A stretch of 58,953 nucleotides of DNA. Source: UCB3 sp964415605. Its GTDB lineage: Bacteria > Chloroflexota > Anaerolineae > Epilineales > Epilineaceae. The notes beneath the pieces were generated by a model. The model did no database searches, was not told where the DNA came from, and saw only the letters and a program-made list of their open reading frames with translations. Below are positions 32,804-42,459 of the stretch, one piece after another; position 1 is the stretch's first letter; the number at the start of each line of letters is the position of its first letter. The translations under genes were made by a program, and so were the position numbers. The DNA is taken from contig CAYQBA010000001.1 of the NCBI GenBank assembly GCA_964415605.1, forward strand, positions 1 to 58,953, given 5' to 3'.

Positions 32804-35083
32804 CTAGCCCAGCCGCGTCGATCGCCCGATCCGACTGTGCTGACCGATGCGGCCCGACGGGCTGCCTCCGATCGCCATGCCGGCGCCCAAGGGGGCCGCT
32901 TCGCCCAGCGGCGTGATCGGAGCCCGGCCCGCAACGATCGAATCGATGCCGATGCGCGCCTGCCACCCGAGGCGCATCGCCGGCTCCACCACGCAGAGCT
33001 GGTAGGTCGTGTGCGCGGGCTGCTCGCGGGCGATCACCGCACGGACCGCCGCCTCGGCAGCCACGCTGTACGCCGCGCCGCGGTACATCAGCACGGCAAA
33101 CTGGTGTGCGACGTCGGTGAAGAGCGGCTCGCCGGCTTGGTCACCCGCGATGAGGTGCGATCCCCCCAGCGTGGCGGTGGCGCCGACGATCGCACCCTGC
33201 GGCGCCGCAGGCGCAAGCATCGTGGTGAGGCCCAGGACTGAGCCTTCGGCGTCAGCCGGCGGTGCGTCGGCAGACGGCGCCAGCGACCACCACTGCGCGG
33301 TGAGGATGGGCTCCTCGATCCGGACATTCACGCCGGCCTGCAATGCGATGGCCCGCCGGAGACCTTCGGCCGTGCCGCGCAGGCCGGACAGCGCCATGGC
33401 TTCGGCGATGGCGCGGCGCTGCACCGACTCCGGCCAGTCCTCGTGGACATCCAGGCCCAGCCAGCTGCCCAGCCACGACAGGGCTGGCGCCGGCACGGCG
33501 TCCGCGTCAAAGAGGCGGGGCAGCCCGTCGATCCCGTGCTCCGCCTCGGCGAACAGACTCTCGAACAACGTCAGGAACCGGGCCAGAAAGTGCCGCGACC
33601 GGTCATCGTCCTGATAGACGGCGGGTAGGTAGGGCAGCCACGTCCGGTGGTCGAACTCGAGCCGGACCTGGCTCAGGGCGGGGGTGCCCGCGCCATCGCC
33701 CATCATGGCGATGCCGATCCACACGTTCTCGGCCGGGCCGCCAGGCACCAGTCCTTCCGCCACGTCGGGGGGCATCCGGGTCCAGCGCGGCGGGAACGCG
33801 GCCGGCTGGCCTGTCTCCATCCGCCGGATCACGTCGAGCAGCGTTTCGGCTGCATCCGCCCGCTGCCAAGGTGCGATGCGGGGGCCGGGCGACGTCTGGC
33901 CGGTCGCGGCCGGCGTGGGCCCGGCGCCGCCGCTGCCCGCCGGCGCGCGGTAGACCAGCAGCTCGACGTGGGTGCCGGGTGGCCGCTCCAGCTCGGATGT
34001 CAGCCAATGCCACTGTTCCTTGTGGAAGCTCGTGTTCGCGAACGGGCCGCCCCAGGCCTGACCGTCCGAGGCGTGACCGCCTCGGGCCGCCAACGCGACC
34101 AACGGCCTGTCCGGGCCCGGTTGGACGTACAGCTGTCCGCCGCCCAGCGCCAACGCCGCGATCGGACCGTTGTAGCCCATCGCGGCGCCCACGGACGTGC
34201 CATCGTCGAGGAAGCACAGGACTTGCCGCCCGGCGTTGTCGCCAACGTAGATCTTGTCCGATCCCGCCGCGACACCCATCGGCTCCACGGGCAGGCTCGC
34301 GGTTTCGCCGTCGCCTCCGTCGCCCGCGGCCGCAACGTCGAACGCACCGACGAAGTCGCCGGCCACGCCAAAGGCGCAGATCCTGCGTGCGGCGCTGTCC
34401 AGAACGAAGACCACGTCGCCGCTCGGACGGGCGGCGACGGCCACGGCGGCCGGGCGGCGCAGGCCCTCGCCGTTGGCGGTCAACCCTGCACGGGCCGCGG
34501 TCCAGAAACCTGGATCCACGCGCCCATCCGGATCGAGCTTCTGCACCCGCGGGGTGGATTGGTCCGCCACGTACACGTTGCCCCCCCGATCGACCGCGAC
34601 CGACAACGGGGTCCGGAACTGCCCATCCCGGTCGCCGTGCTCACCCCAGACGGCCACCAGCTGCTGGGTGTCGACGTCGAAGAGCTGCAACCTGTGGTTG
34701 AGGCTGTCAGCCACCACCAGCGCGCGCCGCTGCGGAAGATAGACCAGGCCGCGCGGTGCATGGACCCGTCCCGGCAGGTCGCCCGGGCCGCCGATGCACG
34801 CCAGCGGCGCCCCGTCCGGGTGGCAGCCGTCGATTCGCAGCACGCGGTGTCCCCCGGCATCGGCGTAGTAGGCCGTGTCGTCCGGTCCTGCCGCGATACC
34901 GCCAGGCGCCGTCGGCTTCGACAGCGCCGCCAGCCCCGGCGGCGGCGCGTCGACGAGCCGCGGCAGGTGCGCCAGCCGGAGCGCGCCGTCGTCGCCGACC
35001 GCCAGGCCACCGCTGAAGTGGAACCCCGCCCATCGACTCTCACGGTTCAGGTAGTGGAAGCGCGGCGCGTCGTGCATCGTCAT
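32804..35083 (-). CDS. Phage tail protein I-like baseplate protein with an N-terminal NHL propeller
   Basis: A 759-residue protein with two parts. Residues 30-330 carry repeated NHL-type blades (RGLVYLPQRRALVVADSLNH, PLSVAVDRGGNVYVADQS, MGVAAGSDKIYVGDN), which should fold as a beta-propeller. From about residue 478 it matches the tail-protein domain common in eCIS loci (TIGR02242 as I remember it): YLPAVYQDDDRSRHFLARFL, then GLDVHEDWPESVQRRAIAEA and SGLRGTAEGLRRAIAL. The C-terminus has Gly/Ile-rich turns. The domain belongs to the baseplate wedge, and the propeller could be an outward-facing binding part. ATGA overlap with the preceding gene (start 35083). Confidence 0.8.
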   Translation of the reverse strand: MTMHDAPRFHYLNRESRWAGFHFSGGLAVGDDGALRLAHLPRLVDAPPPGLAALSKPTAPGGIAAGPDDTAYYADAGGHRVLRIDGCHPDGAPLACIGGPGDLPGRVHAPRGLVYLPQRRALVVADSLNHRLQLFDVDTQQLVAVWGEHGDRDGQFRTPLSVAVDRGGNVYVADQSTPRVQKLDPDGRVDPGFWTAARAGLTANGEGLRRPAAVAVAARPSGDVVFVLDSAARRICAFGVAGDFVGAFDVAAAGDGGDGETASLPVEPMGVAAGSDKIYVGDNAGRQVLCFLDDGTSVGAAMGYNGPIAALALGGGQLYVQPGPDRPLVALAARGGHASDGQAWGGPFANTSFHKEQWHWLTSELERPPGTHVELLVYRAPAGSGGAGPTPAATGQTSPGPRIAPWQRADAAETLLDVIRRMETGQPAAFPPRWTRMPPDVAEGLVPGGPAENVWIGIAMMGDGAGTPALSQVRLEFDHRTWLPYLPAVYQDDDRSRHFLARFLTLFESLFAEAEHGIDGLPRLFDADAVPAPALSWLGSWLGLDVHEDWPESVQRRAIAEAMALSGLRGTAEGLRRAIALQAGVNVRIEEPILTAQWWSLAPSADAPPADAEGSVLGLTTMLAPAAPQGAIVGATATLGGSHLIAGDQAGEPLFTDVAHQFAVLMYRGAAYSVAAEAAVRAVIAREQPAHTTYQLCVVEPAMRLGWQARIGIDSIVAGRAPITPLGEAAPLGAGMAIGGSPSGRIGQHSRIGRSTRLG

Positions 35084-36132
35084 CCCTCGACGCCCATCCA
35101 CGCGACCGACCAGCCGGAGAACGGCGACAGGTCGAGCGGCGACGGCACGGCGGCGGCCACGGCCTCGACCATCAGCGGACCATTCGCCAGCGCCGCTCCT
35201 TCTTCGATAGCGGGCGCCTCGACAAGGTTGATGCCACCTCCGCCTTCTTCCACGGGCGCCTGAAACGAGACCTGCAGCAGGAGCACCCGCACCACCAGGC
35301 TGTCGACCTTCGGCGCCTCGGTGCTGACGGGGCCGTCGAAGATCCAATGGACGGCGCCATTGCTGCTCGTGATCTCGATCGGCCGAGGCCCGTCGATCCC
35401 GACCGAATAGCACGGCACCGCCGCGAAGCGCGCCCCGCGCGTGTCGATCGTGGCGCGCAGGCCGATGGTCCGTAAGCGGGATCCGTTCTCGGTGCCGACC
35501 TCCACCTCCCAGACCCCCCAGCTTGTCGGCGTCTCGACCCCGCAGGCAATGTACGGCTGCCTCGACGGCCGCGCGTTGCGGCGGCGATCGATCGCCAAGC
35601 TGTCCAGCTGACAATCCACGACCCCGATCCGCCCGAGGGCAATCCGGCGTCCCTGCTTGACCAGATCGGACACGTCATTCTCGTTCTTGACCGGCACCCA
35701 GCACAGCGCCGGCGCCTCTCGCAACCGGACCGCACCGCGTTCGCCGGGCGCGCAAATCACGGCCCGCGTCTCGGCCTCTTCCAAGGCATCGTCGGCGGCG
35801 TACGCGACCGTGAGGTCGTAGACGGCCGGCCTGCCGTTGCCGGCGCCCGCCACGGGCGGCACGGCAAGCGTCACGGGCTCGGTCAGCACAATCTCGCGGC
35901 CAAGGTCGTCGATGGCGTAGCCGGCCGTGACGGTCACCTCGCGGTCGCCCCTGACGCCCGCGATCGCGAGCCCGCTCCCGATGCCCACCTGGTGCAGCGA
36001 ACGGTTGTGGAGCCAGCGCATCTCGCGGTTGAACGACTCCACGGCTTGCAGATCGGCCGCCAGCAGGCGCTGCCCTTCGAAGAACGATGGCCGCTCGTGC
36101 ACCGGGAAGCCGTCGGCACTCATGTTCAGCAT
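35080..36132 (-). CDS. eCIS-associated baseplate-periphery protein (HNR-LHGWGV family)
   Basis: A 350-residue member of the same family. Block 1 lies at residues 17-57 (FFEGQRLLAADLQAVESFNR, then EMRWLHNRSLHQVGIGSGLA) and block 2 reads VTAGYAIDDLGREIVLTEP. The rest is beta-rich, with paired modules (LRTIGLRATIDTRGARFAAV, VRVLLLQVSFQAPVEE). GGGAGG precedes the ATG at 36132 by 6 bases; an internal ATG at 36123 is less likely. It starts 3 bases after the stop of its closest relative and overlaps the tail protein I gene by 4 bases. Position between wedge proteins and tail protein I suggests a structural part of the baseplate. Confidence 0.65.
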   Translation of the reverse strand: MLNMSADGFPVHERPSFFEGQRLLAADLQAVESFNREMRWLHNRSLHQVGIGSGLAIAGVRGDREVTVTAGYAIDDLGREIVLTEPVTLAVPPVAGAGNGRPAVYDLTVAYAADDALEEAETRAVICAPGERGAVRLREAPALCWVPVKNENDVSDLVKQGRRIALGRIGVVDCQLDSLAIDRRRNARPSRQPYIACGVETPTSWGVWEVEVGTENGSRLRTIGLRATIDTRGARFAAVPCYSVGIDGPRPIEITSSNGAVHWIFDGPVSTEAPKVDSLVVRVLLLQVSFQAPVEEGGGGINLVEAPAIEEGAALANGPLMVEAVAAAVPSPLDLSPFSGWSVAWMGVEG

Positions 36133-36135
36133 CGA

Positions 36136-37113
36136 TCACCTCCCAGGTTCATGGCGTGAATGCCCGGACGACATCTGAATCCCAAGCCAACAGACCTCGA
36201 AGCGCGCGGTGCGCGCTTGCACTTCGCCCGTGTCGGAGACGATGGCGAGCTGCCCGCCGATGACCGGCAGCCCGAGCATCCGTACGCGGAACGTGAAGCC
36301 GCGATGCGTCGCGCCCGGCGCCACGTGCGTGAAGAAGCCGCCCGGCCAATCGCGTCGCGCCAACGGTGTCGTGCCAACGCCGTCGCCGGGCCTCTCCGCG
36401 ATCCACGCGAAGTAGCACGGCACGGGCGACGCTTCGAAGGCCGCCCCTGCAGTATCGATGTCGGTCTGCACGCCGAGGCACTCGTCGACGGTCGTGGGCT
36501 GGCCGTCCTTGGTCCCCGGTCGCGGGTGCATCCACGGCCGCCACGCCGTGAAGCCCGGGCGGGTCGCGCCGCTGGCAACGATCGGCTGCGCCATGGCGTG
36601 GGCATACACCCGCCGTGGCGCCAAGACGCCGCCGCGTGCGTCGGCGAGTGGGACGGCGTCGGGGCTGGAGGCCGCATCCGGTCCGACCCACACGAACGTC
36701 GCCGTCGACACCCGGCCGCCGAGACCCCCGAGGCCGTCGACCGCACATCCGGTGGCCGCATCAACGGGCGCGGCAACGCCGACCGGTGCGCGATACGCCA
36801 CCACGAGGGTCGCGGCACCGCTCGGGACATCCAGCCGCATGGGGAAGGGGCTCACGATCTCTCGGCCGTAAGCATCGTAGGCCACGCCGGGGTCGACGTC
36901 GACCCTCGATGGGGTGGACACACCCGTGGCAGGATCCATCGCCAGCCGCACGCCCAACCCCGCCGCCACGCCATATGCCCGGTGCAGCGCCCGGTTGTGC
37001 CACCAGCGCAACTGGTCGTCGATCGCCGCCTGGGCATGCAGGTCGCACCCGTGGAGGCGCGCCGCAGGCTGGTGACGCACGCGCTCGAGCGCACGTCGGT
37101 CAAAGCGCGTCAT
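36136..37113 (-). CDS. eCIS-associated baseplate-periphery protein (HNR-LHGWGV family)
   Basis: A 325-residue protein most like the 350-residue neighbour. Block 1 (about 20-55) reads LHGCDLHAQAAIDDQLRWWH then NRALHRAYGVAAGLGV. Block 2 reads VDPGVAYDAYGREIVSPFP. Later modules (FEASPVPCYFAWIAE, RGFTFRVRMLGLPVIGG) match the order of FAAVPCYSVGID and VRVLLLQVSF in the neighbour, which supports duplication of one ancestor. It follows the wedge gene by 7 bases. Confidence 0.65.
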   Translation of the reverse strand: MTRFDRRALERVRHQPAARLHGCDLHAQAAIDDQLRWWHNRALHRAYGVAAGLGVRLAMDPATGVSTPSRVDVDPGVAYDAYGREIVSPFPMRLDVPSGAATLVVAYRAPVGVAAPVDAATGCAVDGLGGLGGRVSTATFVWVGPDAASSPDAVPLADARGGVLAPRRVYAHAMAQPIVASGATRPGFTAWRPWMHPRPGTKDGQPTTVDECLGVQTDIDTAGAAFEASPVPCYFAWIAERPGDGVGTTPLARRDWPGGFFTHVAPGATHRGFTFRVRMLGLPVIGGQLAIVSDTGEVQARTARFEVCWLGIQMSSGHSRHEPGR

Positions 37114-37120
37114 GGCTCCT

Positions 37121-39316
37121 TCACCTCACCTCGATCGCGTGGCCACCCGCCGCCACCAGCCCGAACGGGCCGACGCAGAGGTTGCCGCAGCTCGGCACGC
37201 CGTCGTCGCCCGCCAGCGCGAGATCCAGCACATGGTCCACGCCGTCCACGCCGTCGATCACCTGGAGGACCTCGGACCGGTAGACGTCCCGCCCGAGGGG
37301 CCAACCGGCCCCGTCGATCCCGCCGCGCAGTGGATGGAAGAACTCGACCAGCGCCGCTTCGATGCGTGCGCGCGTGGCGGTCCGACTGGAGTCGCCGCGA
37401 GCCTGGACCACCGCGGTGACCGCTGCCGCGTGGTACGTCGGGCCGACGACCTCGATCCGTGATCCGACGAGGCGGCGGCGCCCAAGGAAGGTCGAGATCG
37501 CCTGGCGCAGACCTGCCGACGGCATCGGGCGCGCCATCGGCAGGTGCGGGATCACCACCAGGGTGATGATGCCGGGCGCCCGGTAGCATGGCATCCGGGG
37601 ATGCACGTTGGCCCGGGCATGCGCACGCGCCACCCGCGTGCCGGGTACATCGAGCGCAAGCACCTCGATGTCCTCGATCGTCGCCGCGCGCGTCCGCGCC
37701 GTCATCTCCGCCAGCACCCGGCCTTCTCCATGAGCCAGCGTCTCGGCCGCAGCGCCGCCCGTCGCGGCGATCGGCTGGTCGACGGTGACCGACGCGCGCA
37801 GCGCATCCGCGGTCGCCGGAAGCAGCGCGGCCTGGGCCCGCGCCGCCGCATCGAGGGCTGCCCAGTGGTGCCTCCGATCGCTGCCCGCCAGGCTGAGGCC
37901 CACGATGGACCGCGGAGCGCAGTTTCCGGCCGCCGCCCGGGTGACCCAATAGTCCAATCGGATCTCATCACCAGCCGGCACCACGCGGCCGTGCGCCCCG
38001 TCGCCGAACGTGATCACCCCAGCGGTCGGATCGAGCACGTAGTGGGCGTCCGTCGGCGAGGACGCATCGAAGTCGTCTCGTGGTTCCCAGAGCGTCCAAG
38101 ACACGCCCGACGCGGCTCGGGAGAAGACCCGGACGCTGGCGCTCACCACGGGCGCGTCGCGTAAATGCAGGCGTTGAAACGGATCGCCTGTGCCCACGGC
38201 CTCGGATGGCGCGATGCCGGCGCCGGCGAACCTCGCCGCCTGCGTGGCCTCGACGCCGTTGACGATCACATGGCCGATCCGAGGCGCGGCATCGTACTGG
38301 CCTCGCTCCAGGCGGCAGCGCAGATAGTACCAGGCCGCACGCACACCACCGATCACTTGACGCACCATCGTCGCCGGCGCGCGGATCGCCACCTGGCCGC
38401 CGAGCGTCAACGCACGGGTCGTGTCGCACACCTCCCCGCGCTCGGGATCGAGTCGCCGCCAGACGCCGGGTGCGACAGCGACTTCCCAAGCCAGGCGGGC
38501 GGAGTGATGGTTCACGCCATCGACCGGCGTGCCATCGCCCGGCGACTCGGACATCGGCGCTGCCGGCGCGGGCGGGGGGGCGATCACTGTCGGGCCGCAC
38601 GGCCATGGCCCCGCTGCGGCGGCGCAGTTCGTCTCTGCCGCGTCGGCGCATGCCACGAGACATGTTGTGGCGCCGGCAGCGCAGGCCGCCTCTGCGGCCG
38701 CACGCTCCTCGACCAACCGCGCCTGCTCTGCCGCTTCCTCCGCCGGATCCGGGCCGAGAAGGTAGAGGCTCACCGTCGCGCCGGCCGGCAGGCCGGCATC
38801 GAAGCCGAGATAGAACGCGTCGCCCGGGCGAGGATCGACGCCGAACGGCTGAATCGGCTCGCCGCGCGCCAGCCCATCGGTGAGATCGTGGAACCGCTCG
38901 CCGGTCTGCCGCAGTGCGGTCACGAGCGCGGTGGGAACGACCGTCACCGGGTTCCGCGTCGTGAACAGCACGGTGGCACCTGACGGGTCGGCCCCAACAA
39001 CCTCGATCCCAGCCGGAAGATCGATGGCCGGCGAGGGGCTCAGGACTCCGAGCCGAAGCACCGTCGACGCGGGCGCGGGTGGACGCGGGCGGATGCCGGC
39101 CAGTGCCAGGAACTTGCGCCGATGGCGTTCAGGCACGCGGTCGGCGCGGAACACGTCCATCTCGGCAACCCACGCGAGGATCTCGAGCAACGTGATGCCC
39201 GGATCCGACACGTTGTGATCGGTCCAATCCGGCGCATGGACCGGAAGGAGGGCCCGCCCTTCGTCGACGAGGTCGGCCCAGCGTCGGTCGTCGAGGTTCG
39301 GCAGCGGCAGCGTCAT
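37121..39316 (-). CDS. Second baseplate-J/wedge-type protein (Afp12-like position) with a Cys/Ala-rich insert
   Basis: A 731-residue wedge protein. The N-terminus has the signature HAPDWTDHNVSDPGITLLEI followed by LAWVAEMDVFRADRVPERH, as in baseplate J-like proteins of eCIS. The C-terminal half has TFGDGAHGRVVPAGDEIRLD and IVGLSLAGSDRRH, then J-type modules (VPGTRVARAHARANVHPR, PGIITLVVIPHLP, HPLRGGIDGAGWPLGR). Residues 191-262 are an insertion of low complexity with eight or so Cys and many Ala (AEAACAAGATTCLVACADAA), which I do not recall in relatives. Its ATG overlaps the previous stop (ATGA). It should form the baseplate wedge ring with the gene at 39313. Confidence 0.82.
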   Translation of the reverse strand: MTLPLPNLDDRRWADLVDEGRALLPVHAPDWTDHNVSDPGITLLEILAWVAEMDVFRADRVPERHRRKFLALAGIRPRPPAPASTVLRLGVLSPSPAIDLPAGIEVVGADPSGATVLFTTRNPVTVVPTALVTALRQTGERFHDLTDGLARGEPIQPFGVDPRPGDAFYLGFDAGLPAGATVSLYLLGPDPAEEAAEQARLVEERAAAEAACAAGATTCLVACADAAETNCAAAAGPWPCGPTVIAPPPAPAAPMSESPGDGTPVDGVNHHSARLAWEVAVAPGVWRRLDPERGEVCDTTRALTLGGQVAIRAPATMVRQVIGGVRAAWYYLRCRLERGQYDAAPRIGHVIVNGVEATQAARFAGAGIAPSEAVGTGDPFQRLHLRDAPVVSASVRVFSRAASGVSWTLWEPRDDFDASSPTDAHYVLDPTAGVITFGDGAHGRVVPAGDEIRLDYWVTRAAAGNCAPRSIVGLSLAGSDRRHHWAALDAAARAQAALLPATADALRASVTVDQPIAATGGAAAETLAHGEGRVLAEMTARTRAATIEDIEVLALDVPGTRVARAHARANVHPRMPCYRAPGIITLVVIPHLPMARPMPSAGLRQAISTFLGRRRLVGSRIEVVGPTYHAAAVTAVVQARGDSSRTATRARIEAALVEFFHPLRGGIDGAGWPLGRDVYRSEVLQVIDGVDGVDHVLDLALAGDDGVPSCGNLCVGPFGLVAAGGHAIEVR

Positions 39317-42300
39317 GGCCGTCCCTCGCCCGTGACGACGGTCAGCTGGATGTGTCCCGCGACGACGGTCCCGGTCTCGGGCACCGCCGCACGCTGGCCG
39401 AGCACCGCGCCATCGCGCAGGAGCGCCAGCCGCTCCGCAAAGTCGACGCCGGGGACCCGCTCGACCACCGCCGCAAGGTCGGAGAGGTATACCGAGCGGC
39501 CTGGCATCCAGCCGCGGCCGTCGGCGCCGCCGCGCAGCGGGTGCAGGAATGCCGCGATGGCGCCGCGGACGGCCTGCTCCACGGCGCCGGCAGTGGCCGG
39601 ATCGCGCACCGCGATCGCGGCGTCGACGTCGACCGGCACGTACGCCGGTCCCGTGACGAAGATGCGATCGGCAGCCACGAGATCGGCAGCGGCGTGCCGA
39701 CCGATGTGACGGCGCACCTCCTCGCGAAGCCCGAACGTCGGCCATGGCCGCGGCTCGGCGCCCTGCGGGATGATCACCACGGTTACCCAGCCGGGCGCGC
39801 GGCGGCCAGCCGGGTCGCGACCCGGGATCGCACGTGCCACGGCCACGCTCGATGACGCTTCCCGCGCCAACGTCTCGAAGTCCGGTCCGGCCACGGCGCG
39901 CCCGCGATGGCGGACCGACTGCGGCCCGCGCAGCAGGACCGCCTCGACCGATTCGCCGTCCGCGCCGCCTTGCGCCGGCCGGGGGTTGAACGCGGCCTCC
40001 ACGGCCCCCACGGCGCCCAGGATCTGGCTGATGGCCTCGGCGGCAACGTTGCCGGCCAACCCGCCGCCGGACCGATACCGGCGGGCCACGACCGCAGCCC
40101 CCGCCGGCGGCACCTTGCCGAGCATCCCGTCGCCGAACGCGATCCGCCCGCGCGCGCGATCGACGGTATAATGGCGATCGTCGGGGCCCGAGAAGCGCAG
40201 GTGCGAACGTGCTTCCCAGCGCACCCACACTTCGGTAACCCGCTTCTGTCGGTCCCGCCTGAACCGCAGCCCGTCCCGCTCGATCTCGAGCGGGGTACCG
40301 TCGGCCGCCAGCTGGTCCTCGATATCGCGCACGGCGCGCGCGTTGCCCCCCAGCACGTCAAGCGCCACGATCCGCCACTCGACGTTCGCACGCTGGCCCG
40401 CGAGCTCGCGGACCTCGACGACCTGGCCTTCGAGCACCGGCACCTGCCGGAAGGTGAACACCTGGCTGGTCTGGCCCGTGCTCGAGCCGAGCGGCTCGTT
40501 GACGATCGTCTGGTTCTGCGCCGCCCACACCGCGTTGGGATGGATAGCCCGGATCACCGGCTCGCCCGGCGGCTCGTCTTCCTTGAGGCGGGCGCGGACC
40601 CAGTGGAGCGGCGTGCCGAACCGGGCCAGCGCCGCCGCGTTGGCCGGGCCGATGAATCCCAGCATGCCGGGCGATCGCAGCCGCCGCGTCTCGTCCTCGA
40701 CCCCGGCCAGCGCCCGCCACTCGCCGCCGTTCCAGTGCTCCCACACGAGCGCGGGGCCGCCGTCGATGCCCGCGGTCTGCTCCTCGGCGTCGATGTACAG
40801 GTTGAGTGCGTCGACGGGCAGCGCGCGATCGAAGCCCAGGTATAGCGCCGGGGTGATGTCGTCCACCGGCGTGAACGGCTTCAGCGCCTTCCCGGGCCAC
40901 TTGGCGGTCCCGGTCTCGTCGCGATATTGGAAGTCGTTGTACGTGATCACGTGCTCCGGGAAATCCGGACCGTGCTGCCACGTGTAGCCGATGCGGATGT
41001 CGGCCAGAGCCGGCGGCTGCGGAAAGAACACGCGCACCTGGGGGTTGTGCTGGACCGTCTGGGTGAAGCCAAACCGGCCACCGACCACCCGCACGCGCAT
41101 CCAGAGCTGTTCGTCGCCGTTGACCTTGACCCTGGCGATGTCGGGAGGCACGACGAGGTCCGGGACGCTGCCATCGGCCGTCAGGCACACGGCCGCGCCC
41201 GTGGCAGCGGATTCCGGAGGATCATCGAAACGCGGCGTGTTGCCGGTCGACGGGCCCAACAACGCCTTCCATTCCCGTCCGTTGTGGTACTCCCACACGA
41301 CCGAGTGCTGCTCCACTCTCGCCGCCGTGTCGAAGACGACGACCGCTTGAGCCGGGGCTGAGGTCTTCACCCCGATCGTGAACCGCGCCCCCGGCTTCGA
41401 GAACACCTCCGCGCACGTGAAGTAGAACGCGCTGTCGGACGCGCCGCCCGGCTGCGGGCCGAAGGGCATGAACGCCTGCGACACGTCGAGCGGCTGCGGG
41501 CCGGCAAACGCCTTGTCGAGCTTCACGCCGGACGTCGGATCGGTCGCGACCAACCGTCCTTCCGTCACGGTCTGCAGCTTGATTTGATCGACCTCCGGCA
41601 GGATCGCCACCGAACCGGGCGGCAGCGACTTTCCGTCCGCCAGTCGGCCACGCATCCAGTAGGCTTCCACGCCATTGACCTTGGTCTTCTCGGCCTTGGC
41701 GCAATCCGCCTCGAGGCGGACCCTGCCGCCTTGCCGCAGCCCGATCGTGCTATCCAGGCGGCGCGCCTCAACCTCGTCGCACTCGCGGCGCGCTGACTTG
41801 AACTCGCGCCACACCTTGCCGTCCCAATACTCCCAGGTCAGATCGATCGACTCACTACCCCCCTCGAGCAGGTCGACCAGCACCTCGACGGTCGATCCGC
41901 CCGTCAAGGCGAGCAGCGTGTCGTGCGCCAGGTAAAGGGCATGGGGCGTCGTCAGCAGCGCACGCGGCTCGAACGGGCGGATCGGCTTGCCCTCGGCCAG
42001 CGCGGTGGAATGATCGACGTACGCGTCGCGGCCCGGCACCAGGCTGAACACTTGCGTCAGCTTCGCGCCAGCCAAACCGATCGCGCGCTCCGTCTCGAAC
42101 ACCAGCTGGTCGCTGCGGCCGGGCGGCGGCGGGGCCGCCACGCGCGTGCCGGCCGGCACGCGGCTGTCCTGGGCGTCGGCGGCGAGGCGGAAGACGATCG
42201 GCGCGCGCGCGGCGCGGGCGGGGATCAGCTGGATCCCGAGCACGTCGAGGAATGCCAGCTCGTTCTTGTCGAGGCTCCGGTCCAAACGGCGGAGCACCGT

Positions 42301-42459
42301 CTGGACGTAGCTGGCGGCCACTCGGACCAGGCCGGTATCGACGCGCGCCCCTTCGGGCAGCCATTCCGGCAGGTAGCCGGCGCGGCGCGCCAGCAAGGTG
42401 TCGCGGAGCGCGAGATCGTCCCGGTCGTCCAGCACCGGCCTGGGCCGCGGCGCGGTCAT
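39313..42459 (-). CDS. Baseplate-J/wedge protein (Afp11-like)
   Basis: A 1048-residue protein, the largest structural component. The N-terminus reads ARVDTGLVRVAASYVQTVLR with DRSLDKNELAFLDVLGIQLI. The middle contains repeated beta-sandwich modules with Trp signatures (DLTWEYWDGKVWREFKSAR, VVWEYHNGREWKALLGPS, LVWEHWNGGEWRALAGVED), three copies. The C-terminal part is the J-like domain (IAFGDGMLGKVPPAGAAVV, APGWVTVVIIPQGAEPRPWP, FLHPLRGGADGRGWMPGRSV). It overlaps both neighbours by ATGA. The triple WEYWxG module is typical of Afp11-type wedge proteins, which link the spike hub to the sheath. Confidence 0.87.
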   Translation of the reverse strand: MTAPRPRPVLDDRDDLALRDTLLARRAGYLPEWLPEGARVDTGLVRVAASYVQTVLRRLDRSLDKNELAFLDVLGIQLIPARAARAPIVFRLAADAQDSRVPAGTRVAAPPPPGRSDQLVFETERAIGLAGAKLTQVFSLVPGRDAYVDHSTALAEGKPIRPFEPRALLTTPHALYLAHDTLLALTGGSTVEVLVDLLEGGSESIDLTWEYWDGKVWREFKSARRECDEVEARRLDSTIGLRQGGRVRLEADCAKAEKTKVNGVEAYWMRGRLADGKSLPPGSVAILPEVDQIKLQTVTEGRLVATDPTSGVKLDKAFAGPQPLDVSQAFMPFGPQPGGASDSAFYFTCAEVFSKPGARFTIGVKTSAPAQAVVVFDTAARVEQHSVVWEYHNGREWKALLGPSTGNTPRFDDPPESAATGAAVCLTADGSVPDLVVPPDIARVKVNGDEQLWMRVRVVGGRFGFTQTVQHNPQVRVFFPQPPALADIRIGYTWQHGPDFPEHVITYNDFQYRDETGTAKWPGKALKPFTPVDDITPALYLGFDRALPVDALNLYIDAEEQTAGIDGGPALVWEHWNGGEWRALAGVEDETRRLRSPGMLGFIGPANAAALARFGTPLHWVRARLKEDEPPGEPVIRAIHPNAVWAAQNQTIVNEPLGSSTGQTSQVFTFRQVPVLEGQVVEVRELAGQRANVEWRIVALDVLGGNARAVRDIEDQLAADGTPLEIERDGLRFRRDRQKRVTEVWVRWEARSHLRFSGPDDRHYTVDRARGRIAFGDGMLGKVPPAGAAVVARRYRSGGGLAGNVAAEAISQILGAVGAVEAAFNPRPAQGGADGESVEAVLLRGPQSVRHRGRAVAGPDFETLAREASSSVAVARAIPGRDPAGRRAPGWVTVVIIPQGAEPRPWPTFGLREEVRRHIGRHAAADLVAADRIFVTGPAYVPVDVDAAIAVRDPATAGAVEQAVRGAIAAFLHPLRGGADGRGWMPGRSVYLSDLAAVVERVPGVDFAERLALLRDGAVLGQRAAVPETGTVVAGHIQLTVVTGEGRP

